A DNA stretch of 64,000 nucleotides, from assembly GCF_009371885.1 (NCBI RefSeq), contig NZ_QLZA01000005.1, positions 159,814-223,813 on the forward strand, given 5' to 3'. A model generated the notes under the pieces. It did no database searches. It was not told the DNA's origin and saw nothing but the letters and a program-made list of their open reading frames with translations. The position numbers and the translations under genes are program-made. The stretch comes from Bifidobacterium tibiigranuli. GTDB taxonomy: Bacteria; Actinomycetota; Actinomycetes; Actinomycetales; Bifidobacteriaceae. Shown here in pieces: positions 39,312 through 47,615 of this stretch (position 1 is the stretch's first letter; every line of letters begins with the position of its first letter).

Positions 39312-39767
39312 ATGCACTGTCCGTTTTGCCAGAACCCCGATACCAAGGTCGTCGACACTCGACTCAACGAGGACGGCCATTCCATACGCCGCCGCAGGGA
39401 ATGCCCCAAATGCGGCAAACGCTTCACGACTGTGGAGACTTCCATGCTTTTGGTGATGAAGCGCTCCGGCAACGTCGAGCCTTTCGACCGGAGCAAAGTC
39501 ATCTCCGGCGTACGAAAAGCATGCCAAGGCAGGCCCATCAACGAGGATGATCTCAAGCTGCTGGGTCAGAAGGTCGAAGAGGATCTTCGCTCACGCGGAT
39601 TCGCCCAAGTCAAGTCCGATGAAGTGGGCAGGGCGATACTGCGACCCTTGCGCGACTTGGACGAGGTGGCGTACCTGCGCTTCGCCAGCGTCTACCAGAA
39701 CTTCGAAGGGCTTGCAGACTTCGAAAGCGCCATCAGCGAGCTCAAACAGGGTAACCACACCGCCTGA
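39312..39767 (+). CDS. nrdR: Transcriptional repressor NrdR
   Basis: Zinc-ribbon / ATP-cone repressor of ribonucleotide reductase genes. 151 residues. Zinc ligands Cys3, Cys6, Cys31 and Cys34 (MHCPFC and CPKCGKRF), ATP-cone from about 48 ([24 protein letters not shown]) and the C-terminal [13 protein letters not shown]. The ATG at 39312 matches the invariant family start, and no ribosome binding site precedes it. TATCCT at 39299-39304 lies 7 bases upstream, so the transcript may be leaderless. The 261 bases before it hold degenerate GGCAACGGTGG- and GATGGC-type repeats. Confidence 0.95.
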   Translation: MHCPFCQNPDTKVVDTRLNEDGHSIRRRRECPKCGKRFTTVETSMLLVMKRSGNVEPFDRSKVISGVRKACQGRPINEDDLKLLGQKVEEDLRSRGFAQVKSDEVGRAILRPLRDLDEVAYLRFASVYQNFEGLADFESAISELKQGNHTA

Positions 39768-39785
39768 TGAGGAACCCTATCAGGC
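39762..39785 (+). terminator. Short hairpin at the nrdR stop
   Basis: GCCTGAT (39762-39768, containing the stop TGA) pairs with ATCAGGC (39779-39785) around a 10-base loop. Confidence 0.45.
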
Positions 39786-39797
39786 CTAGCCTTGTCG

Positions 39798-39865
39798 GCG
39801 GTGCCTTTGCATGTTTATGTAGCGCTGTCGTTCAGCGCTACAAAGAACAGTAGCAAGGGCACCGC
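39798..39865. terminator. Nested double hairpin between nrdR and serA
   Basis: Outer stem GCGGTGCCTTTGC (39798-39810) with 39853-39865, 13 pairs including one wobble. Inside it, TGTAGCGCTG (39818-39827) pairs with CAGCGCTACA (39833-39842) over loop TCGTT. It lies between convergent genes and could stop transcription from both sides. Confidence 0.7.
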
Positions 39866-39902
39866 TAATGGTGTGCGGCTGAGCAAGCCCGGAATGCTGA
39901 AG

Positions 39903-41102
39903 TCAGCTGATGACGCGCATGCGTATCGTGCCGTTGATGGTGCGCAGAGACTCAAGCGATGCGGCGTCGGGCTTGGTCGACACGTCGGTGACCACATAGC
40001 CCAGCTGGCCTTCCGTGCCGAGCGACTGCGCGGTGACATTGATGTCTGCCTTGCGCAGCACCTGATTGACATCCGCCAACACGCCGGGCAGATTGGCATG
40101 CAGATGCGTGATCCTCGCGCCGGATGCGCAGGCTTTCAGCGTTATCTGCGGCAGATTCACCGAAAGCATCGTCGAGCCGTGGAACCAGTAGTCCTGGAGC
40201 CTCTGGGTGACGAAATGCCCGATATCCTCCTGGGCTTCGAGGGTCGAACCGCCGATATGCGGGGTGAGAATCATATTGTCCTCGTCGGCAAGCGCGGTGA
40301 CGAAAGGATCGCCGCTTTTCTTCGGCTCGATCGGGAAGACGTCGACGGCAGCCCCGGAGAGATGCCCGGAATCCAGATGCTGCTTCAATGCGCCGAGGTC
40401 GGCCACGAAGCCGCGCGAGATGTTGATGAAGATGGCATCCTGCTTCATCTGCGAGAACTGGTCTTCGCCGAAGAAGCCAGTGTTGGACTTGCGTCCATCG
40501 ACGTGCAGCGTCACCGCATCGGATACTTCGAGCAGCGATTTGAGGTTGGGCATGCGTTGCGCGTTGCCCATCGCAAGCTTTTCCTCGATGTCGTAGAACA
40601 CCACGCGCATGCCGAGCGCCTCGGCCAGCACGGAAAGCTGCGAGCCGATATGCCCGTAGCCGACGATGCCGAGCGTCTTGCCGCGCACCTCATGCGAGCC
40701 GGTGGCGGACTTGTCCCACAGGCCGTGCCGCATATGATGCGTATGCGCGGGGATGCGGCGCAGCAGACAGATGATGTCGCAGATCACCAGTTCGACCACG
40801 GATCGCGTGTTGGAGTACGGGGCGTTGAACACGCCGATGCCGCGCGAGCCGGCATGCTCCAGATCGACCTGATTCGTGCCGATGCAGAAGCAGCCGACGG
40901 CGGTCAGCTGCGGCCGCGCGTCAATCACCTTGGCGCTGACCGTCGTCTTCGAGCGGATGCCAAGCAGATCCACGCCGTCAAGCGCCTCGATCAGCTCGTC
41001 CTCGCCAAGCGCCCCCGGTTTGGTCTCGACTTCGAAGCCGTGCTCGCGAAGGGATTGCGCGGCGAAGGGATGAATGTTTTCCAGTAGCAATGCTTTAGGC
41101 AT
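39903..41102 (-). CDS. serA: D-3-phosphoglycerate dehydrogenase
   Basis: First step of serine synthesis, NAD-dependent. 399 residues, the shorter SerA type with an ACT domain. NAD loop TLGIVGYGHIGSQ, substrate region IRSKTTVSA, catalytic Arg in INISRGFV and His in LTPHIGGSTLEAQ, and a C-terminal ACT domain (ITHLHANLPGVLADVNQVL) that usually binds serine as feedback inhibitor. ATG at 41102 begins the first strand (MPKALLLENIHP); an upstream ATG at 41111 is possible. Lies 10 bases downstream of the helicase gene, same strand. Confidence 0.94.
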   Translation of the reverse strand: MPKALLLENIHPFAAQSLREHGFEVETKPGALGEDELIEALDGVDLLGIRSKTTVSAKVIDARPQLTAVGCFCIGTNQVDLEHAGSRGIGVFNAPYSNTRSVVELVICDIICLLRRIPAHTHHMRHGLWDKSATGSHEVRGKTLGIVGYGHIGSQLSVLAEALGMRVVFYDIEEKLAMGNAQRMPNLKSLLEVSDAVTLHVDGRKSNTGFFGEDQFSQMKQDAIFINISRGFVADLGALKQHLDSGHLSGAAVDVFPIEPKKSGDPFVTALADEDNMILTPHIGGSTLEAQEDIGHFVTQRLQDYWFHGSTMLSVNLPQITLKACASGARITHLHANLPGVLADVNQVLRKADINVTAQSLGTEGQLGYVVTDVSTKPDAASLESLRTINGTIRMRVIS

Positions 41103-41112
41103 ACGCCCCATC

Positions 41113-43401
41113 TTAGAGCGGGAGCTGGTCAGCGTCATCATGCGTCCGCACGATGACCAGCCGCTGCGTCGGGCGTGTCATCGCGACGTAGAGATCAGAG
41201 GCCGCCACGATGCGTGCGGGAGCCTCCTCCTCGATCTGCGCGGGCTGGACGACGACCACCGCATCGTACTCGAGCCCTTTCACCGTTTCCGTGTCGCATA
41301 CGCTCACCTGCTCATCCCACGATTGCTGCGCCTGAAGCCGCGCGAACTCATCGAGTTCGAGTCCTTCGCACAGCCGTTCGCGTATCGACTCGCGCAGCGC
41401 GGGGATGCGGCCTTGCGGGGCGATGACGGCGACACGGCCGGTTCCGTCTGCGGACACGAATTGCGAGACGAGATCGAAGACGTGGTGCGCCACCGCCGTG
41501 GACAGCAGCTCGGCATCGTCGATTTCGATGCGGGCAAGCGAATCGGGCAGCGTGCGCACCGCATTGATCGTCGAGATGTACAGTCCTTCCCTGGCGGCGA
41601 ATTCGCTGGCGGTGTTCGAGACCTCCTGGGGGTTGCGGTAGTTGATGGTCAGCTCGTCCAAGTCCCACCGGCCGGCGCCGAAAAGCGGATCCATGGTGTC
41701 GCGCCAGCGGCGCGTGCCGCCCATCGCAGCGGTCTGCGCCACGTCTCCCACGATGGTGAAGGAGCGTGAGGGGCAGCGGCGTATCAGCATGCGCCAATCC
41801 ATAGCGGTGAGTTCCTGCGCCTCATCGACGACGATATGCCCATAGGTCCATTCCCGGTCGCTTCCGGCGCGCTGCGCGACGGCCTCGCCATCCATGCCGT
41901 TCATCTCATCGAGCAGCATGCGTGACGAAACGATGCCGCCGCCCACGCCGGACTGGGCGAGGGCATCCTTGGCGAACTGCTCCTCCTGCCCGCGACGGGC
42001 AGCCGCAGCCGCCTGACGGGCCATGGCCTTCGGGTCGGGGCCAAGCAGCTCCATCGCCTCATCGAGCAGGGGGATGTCGGAGCGAGTCAGCACAGAGCCT
42101 TTCGGGCGCATCAGCGCGTCGATATCCTCGTCGCTCAGCCACGGCGCGAAGCGGCGAAGCTGGGCTGGCTTACTGAAGAGCTGGTCGATCAGCCATGGCC
42201 CGGTCATCGGCAGCCAAGCGATGTTCAGGGCATGACGCACGTCATCGTTCATCCGCAGCTGCAGCATCACATCAGAGAGCTCCGGCTGCTCGGGGGTGTA
42301 ATCGAGCTGCTCGACGTAGCGGTTGCGCATGGCTATGAGCGCATTGTGCACGAAGGTCTCGCGCGCCTTGTTATGCGGCTGGCGCGTGCGACGCGCATCA
42401 GTCTGCGCCTGCTCGATGTCGCCGCGCAGCATCCGCACATTGATGCCATTGATGCGCGCAGTGGGCAGCTTCGCCGGCACGCGCTCGCGGAAGGCCACGG
42501 CATTCTCGATGACCGTGCGCATGCGCCGGTCGCCCTTGAGCGTCGCGCCGCGTGGAGTGTCCAGCGCCTCGCCGCGCACGCCGGGGATGAGATCGGCTAT
42601 CGTGCGGCTGACCACGCCGGTTTCGCCCAGCGAGGGCAGCACCTGATCAATGTAGTGCAGAAACGCCATGCTTGGCCCCACGACCAGCACTCCGGAGTTC
42701 CCGAGCCTGCGCCGGTGCGTGTACAGCAAGTAGGCGGCGCGATGCAGCGCGACGGCGGTCTTGCCGGTTCCCGGCCCGCCCTGGACCACGACCGGGCGCT
42801 CGAGCGGCGCCCTGATGATGCGGTCCTGCTCGGCCTGAATCGTGGCGACGATATCGGTCATCTTGCCGGTGCGCCGCGAGCTGAGCGAGGCCAGCAGCGC
42901 ACCCTCGCCGGTGAGCGTACCAGCGGAGGAGGCGCGGTCCACTTGCTCGGCATGCACATCGAGCACTTCGTCCTCGATGCCTACCACGTCGCGGAAGTTG
43001 AGCGTGATATGCCGACGCATCACGATGTCGCCATGATTCGAGGGCGTGGCCTCATAGAAGGGCCGTGCCGCTTCGGCGCGCCAGTCCGTCAGAATCGGCT
43101 CATGGCGCTCGCTGGACAGCCCGATGCGCCCGATGTAGCGCCGTTCGCCCTGCACATCGTCGAGGCGCCCGAAGACCAGCCGATCCTCGACGGCGCGCAG
43201 CTGCGTGAGCCGATCCTCGTACATCGTGGCGAAGGAATCGCGCTCGGTGCGCTGGGTGGGGGAGCCGTGCGACCCGGCGGCACGCACCGTATCAAGCCTG
43301 TCGCGAGCCTGGCTGCGCAGGGCGTCCAGACGATGATATGCGCGGCTTACCGCCTCTTGTTCCTCGTGCAGCTGTGAGGAGTAACTCGACATGCTTGGCA
43401 T
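41113..43401 (-). CDS. UvrD-like helicase of the HelD/HelR family (RNA polymerase-associated)
   Basis: Superfamily 1 ATPase of 762 residues. An N-terminal coiled coil (about 5-80, [26 protein letters not shown]), the small beta domain GRIGLSSERHEPILTDWRAEAARPFYEATP, Walker A GGPGTGKT at 208-215, DEAQEL, and the C-terminal motif LYVAMTRPTQRLVIV. The N-terminal coiled coil plus GRIG...DWRA is typical for HelD proteins, which pull RNA polymerase off DNA; the actinobacterial HelR branch can protect against rifamycins. Not a DNA repair UvrD. Starts at 43401 and 43392 are both possible behind AGGAAAAGG. The drug link is family knowledge only. Confidence 0.85.
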   Translation of the reverse strand: MPSMSSYSSQLHEEQEAVSRAYHRLDALRSQARDRLDTVRAAGSHGSPTQRTERDSFATMYEDRLTQLRAVEDRLVFGRLDDVQGERRYIGRIGLSSERHEPILTDWRAEAARPFYEATPSNHGDIVMRRHITLNFRDVVGIEDEVLDVHAEQVDRASSAGTLTGEGALLASLSSRRTGKMTDIVATIQAEQDRIIRAPLERPVVVQGGPGTGKTAVALHRAAYLLYTHRRRLGNSGVLVVGPSMAFLHYIDQVLPSLGETGVVSRTIADLIPGVRGEALDTPRGATLKGDRRMRTVIENAVAFRERVPAKLPTARINGINVRMLRGDIEQAQTDARRTRQPHNKARETFVHNALIAMRNRYVEQLDYTPEQPELSDVMLQLRMNDDVRHALNIAWLPMTGPWLIDQLFSKPAQLRRFAPWLSDEDIDALMRPKGSVLTRSDIPLLDEAMELLGPDPKAMARQAAAAARRGQEEQFAKDALAQSGVGGGIVSSRMLLDEMNGMDGEAVAQRAGSDREWTYGHIVVDEAQELTAMDWRMLIRRCPSRSFTIVGDVAQTAAMGGTRRWRDTMDPLFGAGRWDLDELTINYRNPQEVSNTASEFAAREGLYISTINAVRTLPDSLARIEIDDAELLSTAVAHHVFDLVSQFVSADGTGRVAVIAPQGRIPALRESIRERLCEGLELDEFARLQAQQSWDEQVSVCDTETVKGLEYDAVVVVQPAQIEEEAPARIVAASDLYVAMTRPTQRLVIVRTHDDADQLPL

Positions 43402-43616
43402 CCTTTTCCTTCAAAACTTAGGCAATCAAATGTAGCGCACGCTCCCTACGAATCTGCATGTTCGCGAGGAATCGCGCAGCGGATGCTGCCGGGACGCGGC
43501 GAAGCAGGACGGAGCGGGGGGCGGCGCGCGAAACGAGGTGCCGGGGTCGTTTCGATGCAACGCGGAAATCGGGTTGTGGGAATTATGAGGTTATATGGCG
43601 ATTGTTTTGTCATGTT

Positions 43617-43651
43617 GTGGAGGAAAGTGGGGGAAAGTGGGGTAGAGTGGT
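43617..43651 (+). promoter_or_regulatory. MraZ operator (four GTGG boxes, 10-base spacing)
   Basis: GTGGA at 43617, GTGGG at 43627, GTGGG at 43637 and GTGGT at 43647, each exactly 10 bases apart, about 60 bases upstream of mraZ. This is the known layout of MraZ binding boxes, so the cluster is autoregulated. The rest of the gene-free 43402-43711 shows no clear promoter boxes. Confidence 0.88.
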
Positions 43652-43711
43652 GAATCAACTGAGTGAATCAGCCGAAATTGTCGCACCCGCAATAGCGAAG
43701 GAGGTGGAGGA

Positions 43712-44248
43712 ATGCCTGAAGACCCAATGCTGCAGGGCCAGACCCTTCCCTCCGCCGACTCGGCCGGTTCCGCTGCGCAGAGCGGCGAGATTGGCGGTAT
43801 GCCGATGCTGCCTTTGTTGCTGGGCACCTACACGCCGAAGATCGACGTCAAAGGGCGCATGGCGCTGCCGGCGAAGCTGCGCGCTCAGCTCGGACCGGGC
43901 ATGGTCATGGCGCGCGGTCAGGAACGATGCGTGTATCTGCTGCCGCAGAGCGAATTCCGTCGCATCGCGATGCGCATCCAGCGCACCTCGATGGGCAACA
44001 AGGCCGCGCGAGACTATTTGCGCGTGTTCCTCTCCGGCGCGATCGACCAGGATCCGGATAAGCAGGGGCGCGTGCTGGTGCCGCCGATGCTGCGCGACTA
44101 TGCGAAGCTCGGCTCCGACATCGTGGTGATCGGCGTGGGCACGCGCGCCGAGATATGGAACCGCGAGGCCTGGGAACGCTACCTGAGCGAGCAGGAGCAG
44201 GGATATTCCGACATCTCCGATGATGTGCTGCCGGCGGTGGATTTCTGA
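43712..44248 (+). CDS. mraZ: Transcriptional regulator MraZ
   Basis: DNA-binding ring protein with two AbrB-like SpoVT folds that controls the division/wall cluster. 178 residues against about 145 usually; the extra 30 are an N-terminal Ser/Gly-rich stretch. Both repeats are visible: LLGTYTPKIDVKGRMALPAKLRAQLG and FLSGAIDQDPDKQGRVLVPPMLRDYA. The ATG is supported by AAGGAGG nearby and GGAGGA directly in front. Binds the GTGG boxes at 43617-43651. Overlaps rsmH by one base. Confidence 0.95.
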   Translation: MPEDPMLQGQTLPSADSAGSAAQSGEIGGMPMLPLLLGTYTPKIDVKGRMALPAKLRAQLGPGMVMARGQERCVYLLPQSEFRRIAMRIQRTSMGNKAARDYLRVFLSGAIDQDPDKQGRVLVPPMLRDYAKLGSDIVVIGVGTRAEIWNREAWERYLSEQEQGYSDISDDVLPAVDF

Positions 44249-45321
44249 TGACTGATTACTCGATGCTTCATAAGCCCGTGCTTCTTGAGGAGTGCGTGGA
44301 GCTGGTGACCCCGGCCATACGCAGAGCCGGCGGCATCGTCGTCGACTGCACGCTGGGCTTGGCGGGCCACGCGACCGCGTTCCTTGCCGCAGCTCCCGCG
44401 GCGCATCTCATCGGCATCGACCGCGATGCCGAGGCGCTGGCGATGGCCACGCAGCGCATACGCGATGCCGGCTTCGCCGACCGTTTCACGCCGGTGCACG
44501 CCGCCTTCGATGAGCTTTCCGACGTGCTGGACGGGCTGCATATTCGTCACGTGCACGCCGTGTTCATGGATCTGGGCCTGTCGAGCCTGCAGATCGATGA
44601 AAGCGAGCGCGGCTTCTCCTACGCGCATGACGCCCCGCTGGACATGCGCATGGACGCCTCGCAGGAGCTGACCGCCGAGCGCGTGCTGGCTGAGTACGGC
44701 GAACACGATCTTGAACGCATATTCCGCGCGTATGGCGAAGAACGGTTCTCGCGGCAGATATCCCGCGAGATCGTCCGGCGGCGCGAGCGCGAACCACTTG
44801 TGACCTCACGCCAGCTCAATGCGCTGGTGGATGAAGTTGTGCCGCAGGCGCACCGGCCTGCGGGCAATCCGGCGAAGCGCGTGTTCCAGGCGCTGCGCAT
44901 CGAGGTGAACGGCGAGCTGGACAAGCTTGCGCGCACGCTGCCGCAGGCCGCGCTGCATCTGGCTCCCCACGGGCGCATCGTGGTCGAGTCCTACCACTCG
45001 CTGGAGGACCGGACGGTGAAAACCTTCATGAACCAAGGGCTGCATGCTGATGTGCCAGCGGGCCTGCCGGTCATCCCCGACGATGCTCAGCCCTTCTTCT
45101 GGGCGCTTACCCGAGGGGCGCGCAAAGCGAGCGCCGAGCAGATAGCCTCCAATCCGCGCTCCGCCTCCGTGCGGCTGCGCGGCGTGGAGCTCGTCCGCCC
45201 GATTCCTACGCGGTTCAGACGGCGCTTCGACGATATGGCAGACGGCATGGCAAACGATACGGCACAAGGCAATGCGCATGGGGCGCAGCAAGGCACGAGC
45301 GCGAACGGAAGGAATCGATGA
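44248..45321 (+). CDS. rsmH: 16S rRNA m4C1402 methyltransferase RsmH
   Basis: Methylates N4 of C1402 in 16S rRNA. 357 residues. SAM motif VVDCTLGLAGHATAFL (normally DGTLGxGGH), MDLGLSSLQIDESERGFSY, PLDMRMD, GEERFSRQISREIV, FQALRIEVN and VVESYHSLEDRTVKTF. Start overlaps the mraZ stop (TGATG). The C-terminal 30 residues are a low-complexity DGMANDTAQGNAHG tail coded by degenerate 12-base repeats, typical of this genome's gene ends. Overlaps ftsL. Confidence 0.95.
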   Translation: MTDYSMLHKPVLLEECVELVTPAIRRAGGIVVDCTLGLAGHATAFLAAAPAAHLIGIDRDAEALAMATQRIRDAGFADRFTPVHAAFDELSDVLDGLHIRHVHAVFMDLGLSSLQIDESERGFSYAHDAPLDMRMDASQELTAERVLAEYGEHDLERIFRAYGEERFSRQISREIVRRREREPLVTSRQLNALVDEVVPQAHRPAGNPAKRVFQALRIEVNGELDKLARTLPQAALHLAPHGRIVVESYHSLEDRTVKTFMNQGLHADVPAGLPVIPDDAQPFFWALTRGARKASAEQIASNPRSASVRLRGVELVRPIPTRFRRRFDDMADGMANDTAQGNAHGAQQGTSANGRNR

Positions 45322-45797
45322 TGGCGACATCGGCACGAATGGTGCGATCGAACGCGGCGCCAGCAGGGCGTGAGAACGATTCGAGGGAGGCTCCAAGGCG
45401 CCCCGAACTCACCGTGATCAAAGGACGCCGCGCGACCGGCAGCGCAGTAAGTGAAGGCTTTGAGCGGCTGCTGACATGGACAAGGGCCCGCAGCATGCCG
45501 CTGCTGCAGGTCATCGTCGCCGTGGCATTCCTCGCCGTATGCCTGCTCGGCTCGCTCGCGCTGCGCACGCAGATGGCGCAGAACTCTTTCGAACAGACGC
45601 GGGTGCAGGACAATATCTCCACGCTGACCCAGGACGTGCAGGACGATCAGGCGAAGCTTGACGCGCTCCAGGCGTCGCTGCCCCAGAAGGCGCAGGATAT
45701 GGGCATGGTGCCGCAGCAGGGCTCCATATCGATCGATCTGAGCGGATACCAACCCAGCCAGCAAGCCAACCAACCCAGTAAGGGGGCCGGGCAATGA
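45318..45797 (+). CDS. ftsL: FtsL-like cell division protein
   Basis: Bitopic membrane protein of the divisome, partner of FtsQ and FtsB. 159 residues: cytoplasmic basic stretch, one membrane segment at about 61-83, then a short coiled coil outside (QNSFEQTRVQDNISTLTQDVQDDQAKLDALQASL) and the family-like AQDMGMVPQ. Identification rests on this layout and on position between rsmH and ftsI; FtsL sequences are poorly conserved. Overlaps both neighbours by 4 bases. Confidence 0.82.
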   Translation: MMATSARMVRSNAAPAGRENDSREAPRRPELTVIKGRRATGSAVSEGFERLLTWTRARSMPLLQVIVAVAFLAVCLLGSLALRTQMAQNSFEQTRVQDNISTLTQDVQDDQAKLDALQASLPQKAQDMGMVPQQGSISIDLSGYQPSQQANQPSKGAGQ

Positions 45798-47581
45798 GCA
45801 ACAGGCGCACATCGACGAAGGGATTCGTCTCGCGCTCGACGACGATATGCCTCATCATGACGCTGGTGGCACTGCTGTGCATCGGCCAGCTGGCTTCCAT
45901 CCAGCTGCTGCATGGCAGGTCCACGGCGCAGGCGGCGACCGCGAGCCGCACCCTGCCGGTCACGATAAGCGCGCAGCGCGGCAAGATTCTCGACACCAAT
46001 GGCTCGGTGCTGGCACAGAGCGTGGAGCGCTATACGATCGTAGCCGATCCGCAGGCCGCGCAAAGCTTCAAGCCGACTGCCTGCACGCCTGATACCAAGG
46101 ACTACTGCCAGCAGATCGATGGCAAGCCGATCGACACGACCGGAGCGGCTGCCGTGGCGCGGATCCTGGCGCCCACGCTTGGCATGGACCCTATGGAGCT
46201 GGGAGCCAAACTCAGCGTGCCCGGGCGCTACGCCGTGCTGAAGAAGGACGTCGACCCGGAAGTCAAGCGCGCCATTGACAAGCTCGGGCTTGGCGGCATC
46301 ATCTACGGCGAGCTGAGCAATGAGCGGCTGTACTCCAACGGGACGATGATCGGCGCGCTGCTCGGCGGCGTGGACGTGCAAGGCAAGGGCGTCGCGGGCA
46401 TTGAGCAGATGGAGAACGCGGCGCTAACCGGCAAGAACGGCTACAAGGTGTATCAGCAGGGCAACGGCGGCGAAGAGATTCCCGGCACGTTGGCCGAATC
46501 GAAGGATGCGGTCAACGGCAGCGATGTGGCGTTGACCGTTGATTCCGACGTGGACTGGTATGTCAAGAAGGTACTCGCCGAAGGCAAGCAGAAATACCAG
46601 GCCGACTGGGCACTCGCCGTCGTCCAGGATGTGCCCACCGGGCAGATCGTCGCGCTCGACGACACCGATCAGATCGAGGCCGGAGGCGACGATGCCAAGC
46701 TCAATGTCGCCAAAGTGGTCAACCAGACCTTCGAGCCCGGGTCCATCGGCAAGGTCGTCTCGATGGCGGGCATGCTGCAAAGCGGCGGCAGCCAGCTCAC
46801 CGACAAGTTCACGGTTCCCGACCAGATCAACAAGAACGGACAGGTGTTCCACGACGCCGAAAACCACGCGGCTGATCATTGGACGCTGGCGGGCATCCTG
46901 CAGCAGTCCTCCAACGTCGGCATGGTGATGGCGTCGGGCAATTACAGCAGCGAGCAGCGCTACGACTTCATGACCAAATTCGGCTTCGGACAGAACAGCG
47001 GCATGGGGCTTCCCGGCGAATCCTCGGGCACGCTGGCAAGCCCGCAGCTGTGGGACGGGCGCACCAAGGACACGGTGCTGTTCGGGCAGGGCTATACGGT
47101 GAACGCGCTGCAGCTGACCAATGCCGTCGCCACCATTGCGAACAAGGGCGTGCGGCAGCAGCAGTCGATCATCAAATCGGTGACCGACGCGAACGGCCAT
47201 GTCTCGACGCCGAGAGAACCGCAGCCCACGCGCGTGGTGGACGAGCAGGTGGCCTCCCAGATGAGCGATGCGATGGAGTCGGCGGCCGCGCAATATCAGG
47301 CTTTCTCCGGAGTGGATGGATATCGGATCGCGGCCAAGAGCGGCACCGCCGAGGTGGTGGGCGCCGACGGCAGGCTCTCCTCGATCGTCAGCGACTGGTC
47401 AGGCATCATCCCGGCCGACAACCCGCGCTTCGTCATCACGGTCGTGATGAAGAACCCGCATGGCAGCTTCGGCGGCCTGACCTCCGGCCCGGTGTTCAAG
47501 CAGATCGGTGAATTCCTTATGCAGAAGTACGAAGTGCCGACCTCGGCGCCACGCAAGAATGCTATTCCGGTGACGTGGTGA
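45794..47581 (+). CDS. ftsI: Penicillin-binding protein FtsI (PBP3, septal transpeptidase)
   Basis: Class B PBP that crosslinks septal peptidoglycan. 595 residues. One membrane segment at 16-39, the dimerisation domain (ISAQRGKILDTNGSVLAQS; RLYSNGTMIGALLGGV), and the transpeptidase domain with Ser317-x-x-Lys320 (PGSIGK), the SSN motif at 372-374 and KSGT at 515-518. The catalytic serine motif has G between I and K, within family tolerance. No PASTA domains. Coupled to ftsL by ATGA overlap. Confidence 0.95.
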   Translation: MSNRRTSTKGFVSRSTTICLIMTLVALLCIGQLASIQLLHGRSTAQAATASRTLPVTISAQRGKILDTNGSVLAQSVERYTIVADPQAAQSFKPTACTPDTKDYCQQIDGKPIDTTGAAAVARILAPTLGMDPMELGAKLSVPGRYAVLKKDVDPEVKRAIDKLGLGGIIYGELSNERLYSNGTMIGALLGGVDVQGKGVAGIEQMENAALTGKNGYKVYQQGNGGEEIPGTLAESKDAVNGSDVALTVDSDVDWYVKKVLAEGKQKYQADWALAVVQDVPTGQIVALDDTDQIEAGGDDAKLNVAKVVNQTFEPGSIGKVVSMAGMLQSGGSQLTDKFTVPDQINKNGQVFHDAENHAADHWTLAGILQQSSNVGMVMASGNYSSEQRYDFMTKFGFGQNSGMGLPGESSGTLASPQLWDGRTKDTVLFGQGYTVNALQLTNAVATIANKGVRQQQSIIKSVTDANGHVSTPREPQPTRVVDEQVASQMSDAMESAAAQYQAFSGVDGYRIAAKSGTAEVVGADGRLSSIVSDWSGIIPADNPRFVITVVMKNPHGSFGGLTSGPVFKQIGEFLMQKYEVPTSAPRKNAIPVTW

Positions 47582-47615
47582 AGTCGCAGCAGAACATCCA
47601 GGAAAGGTGCGTCCT

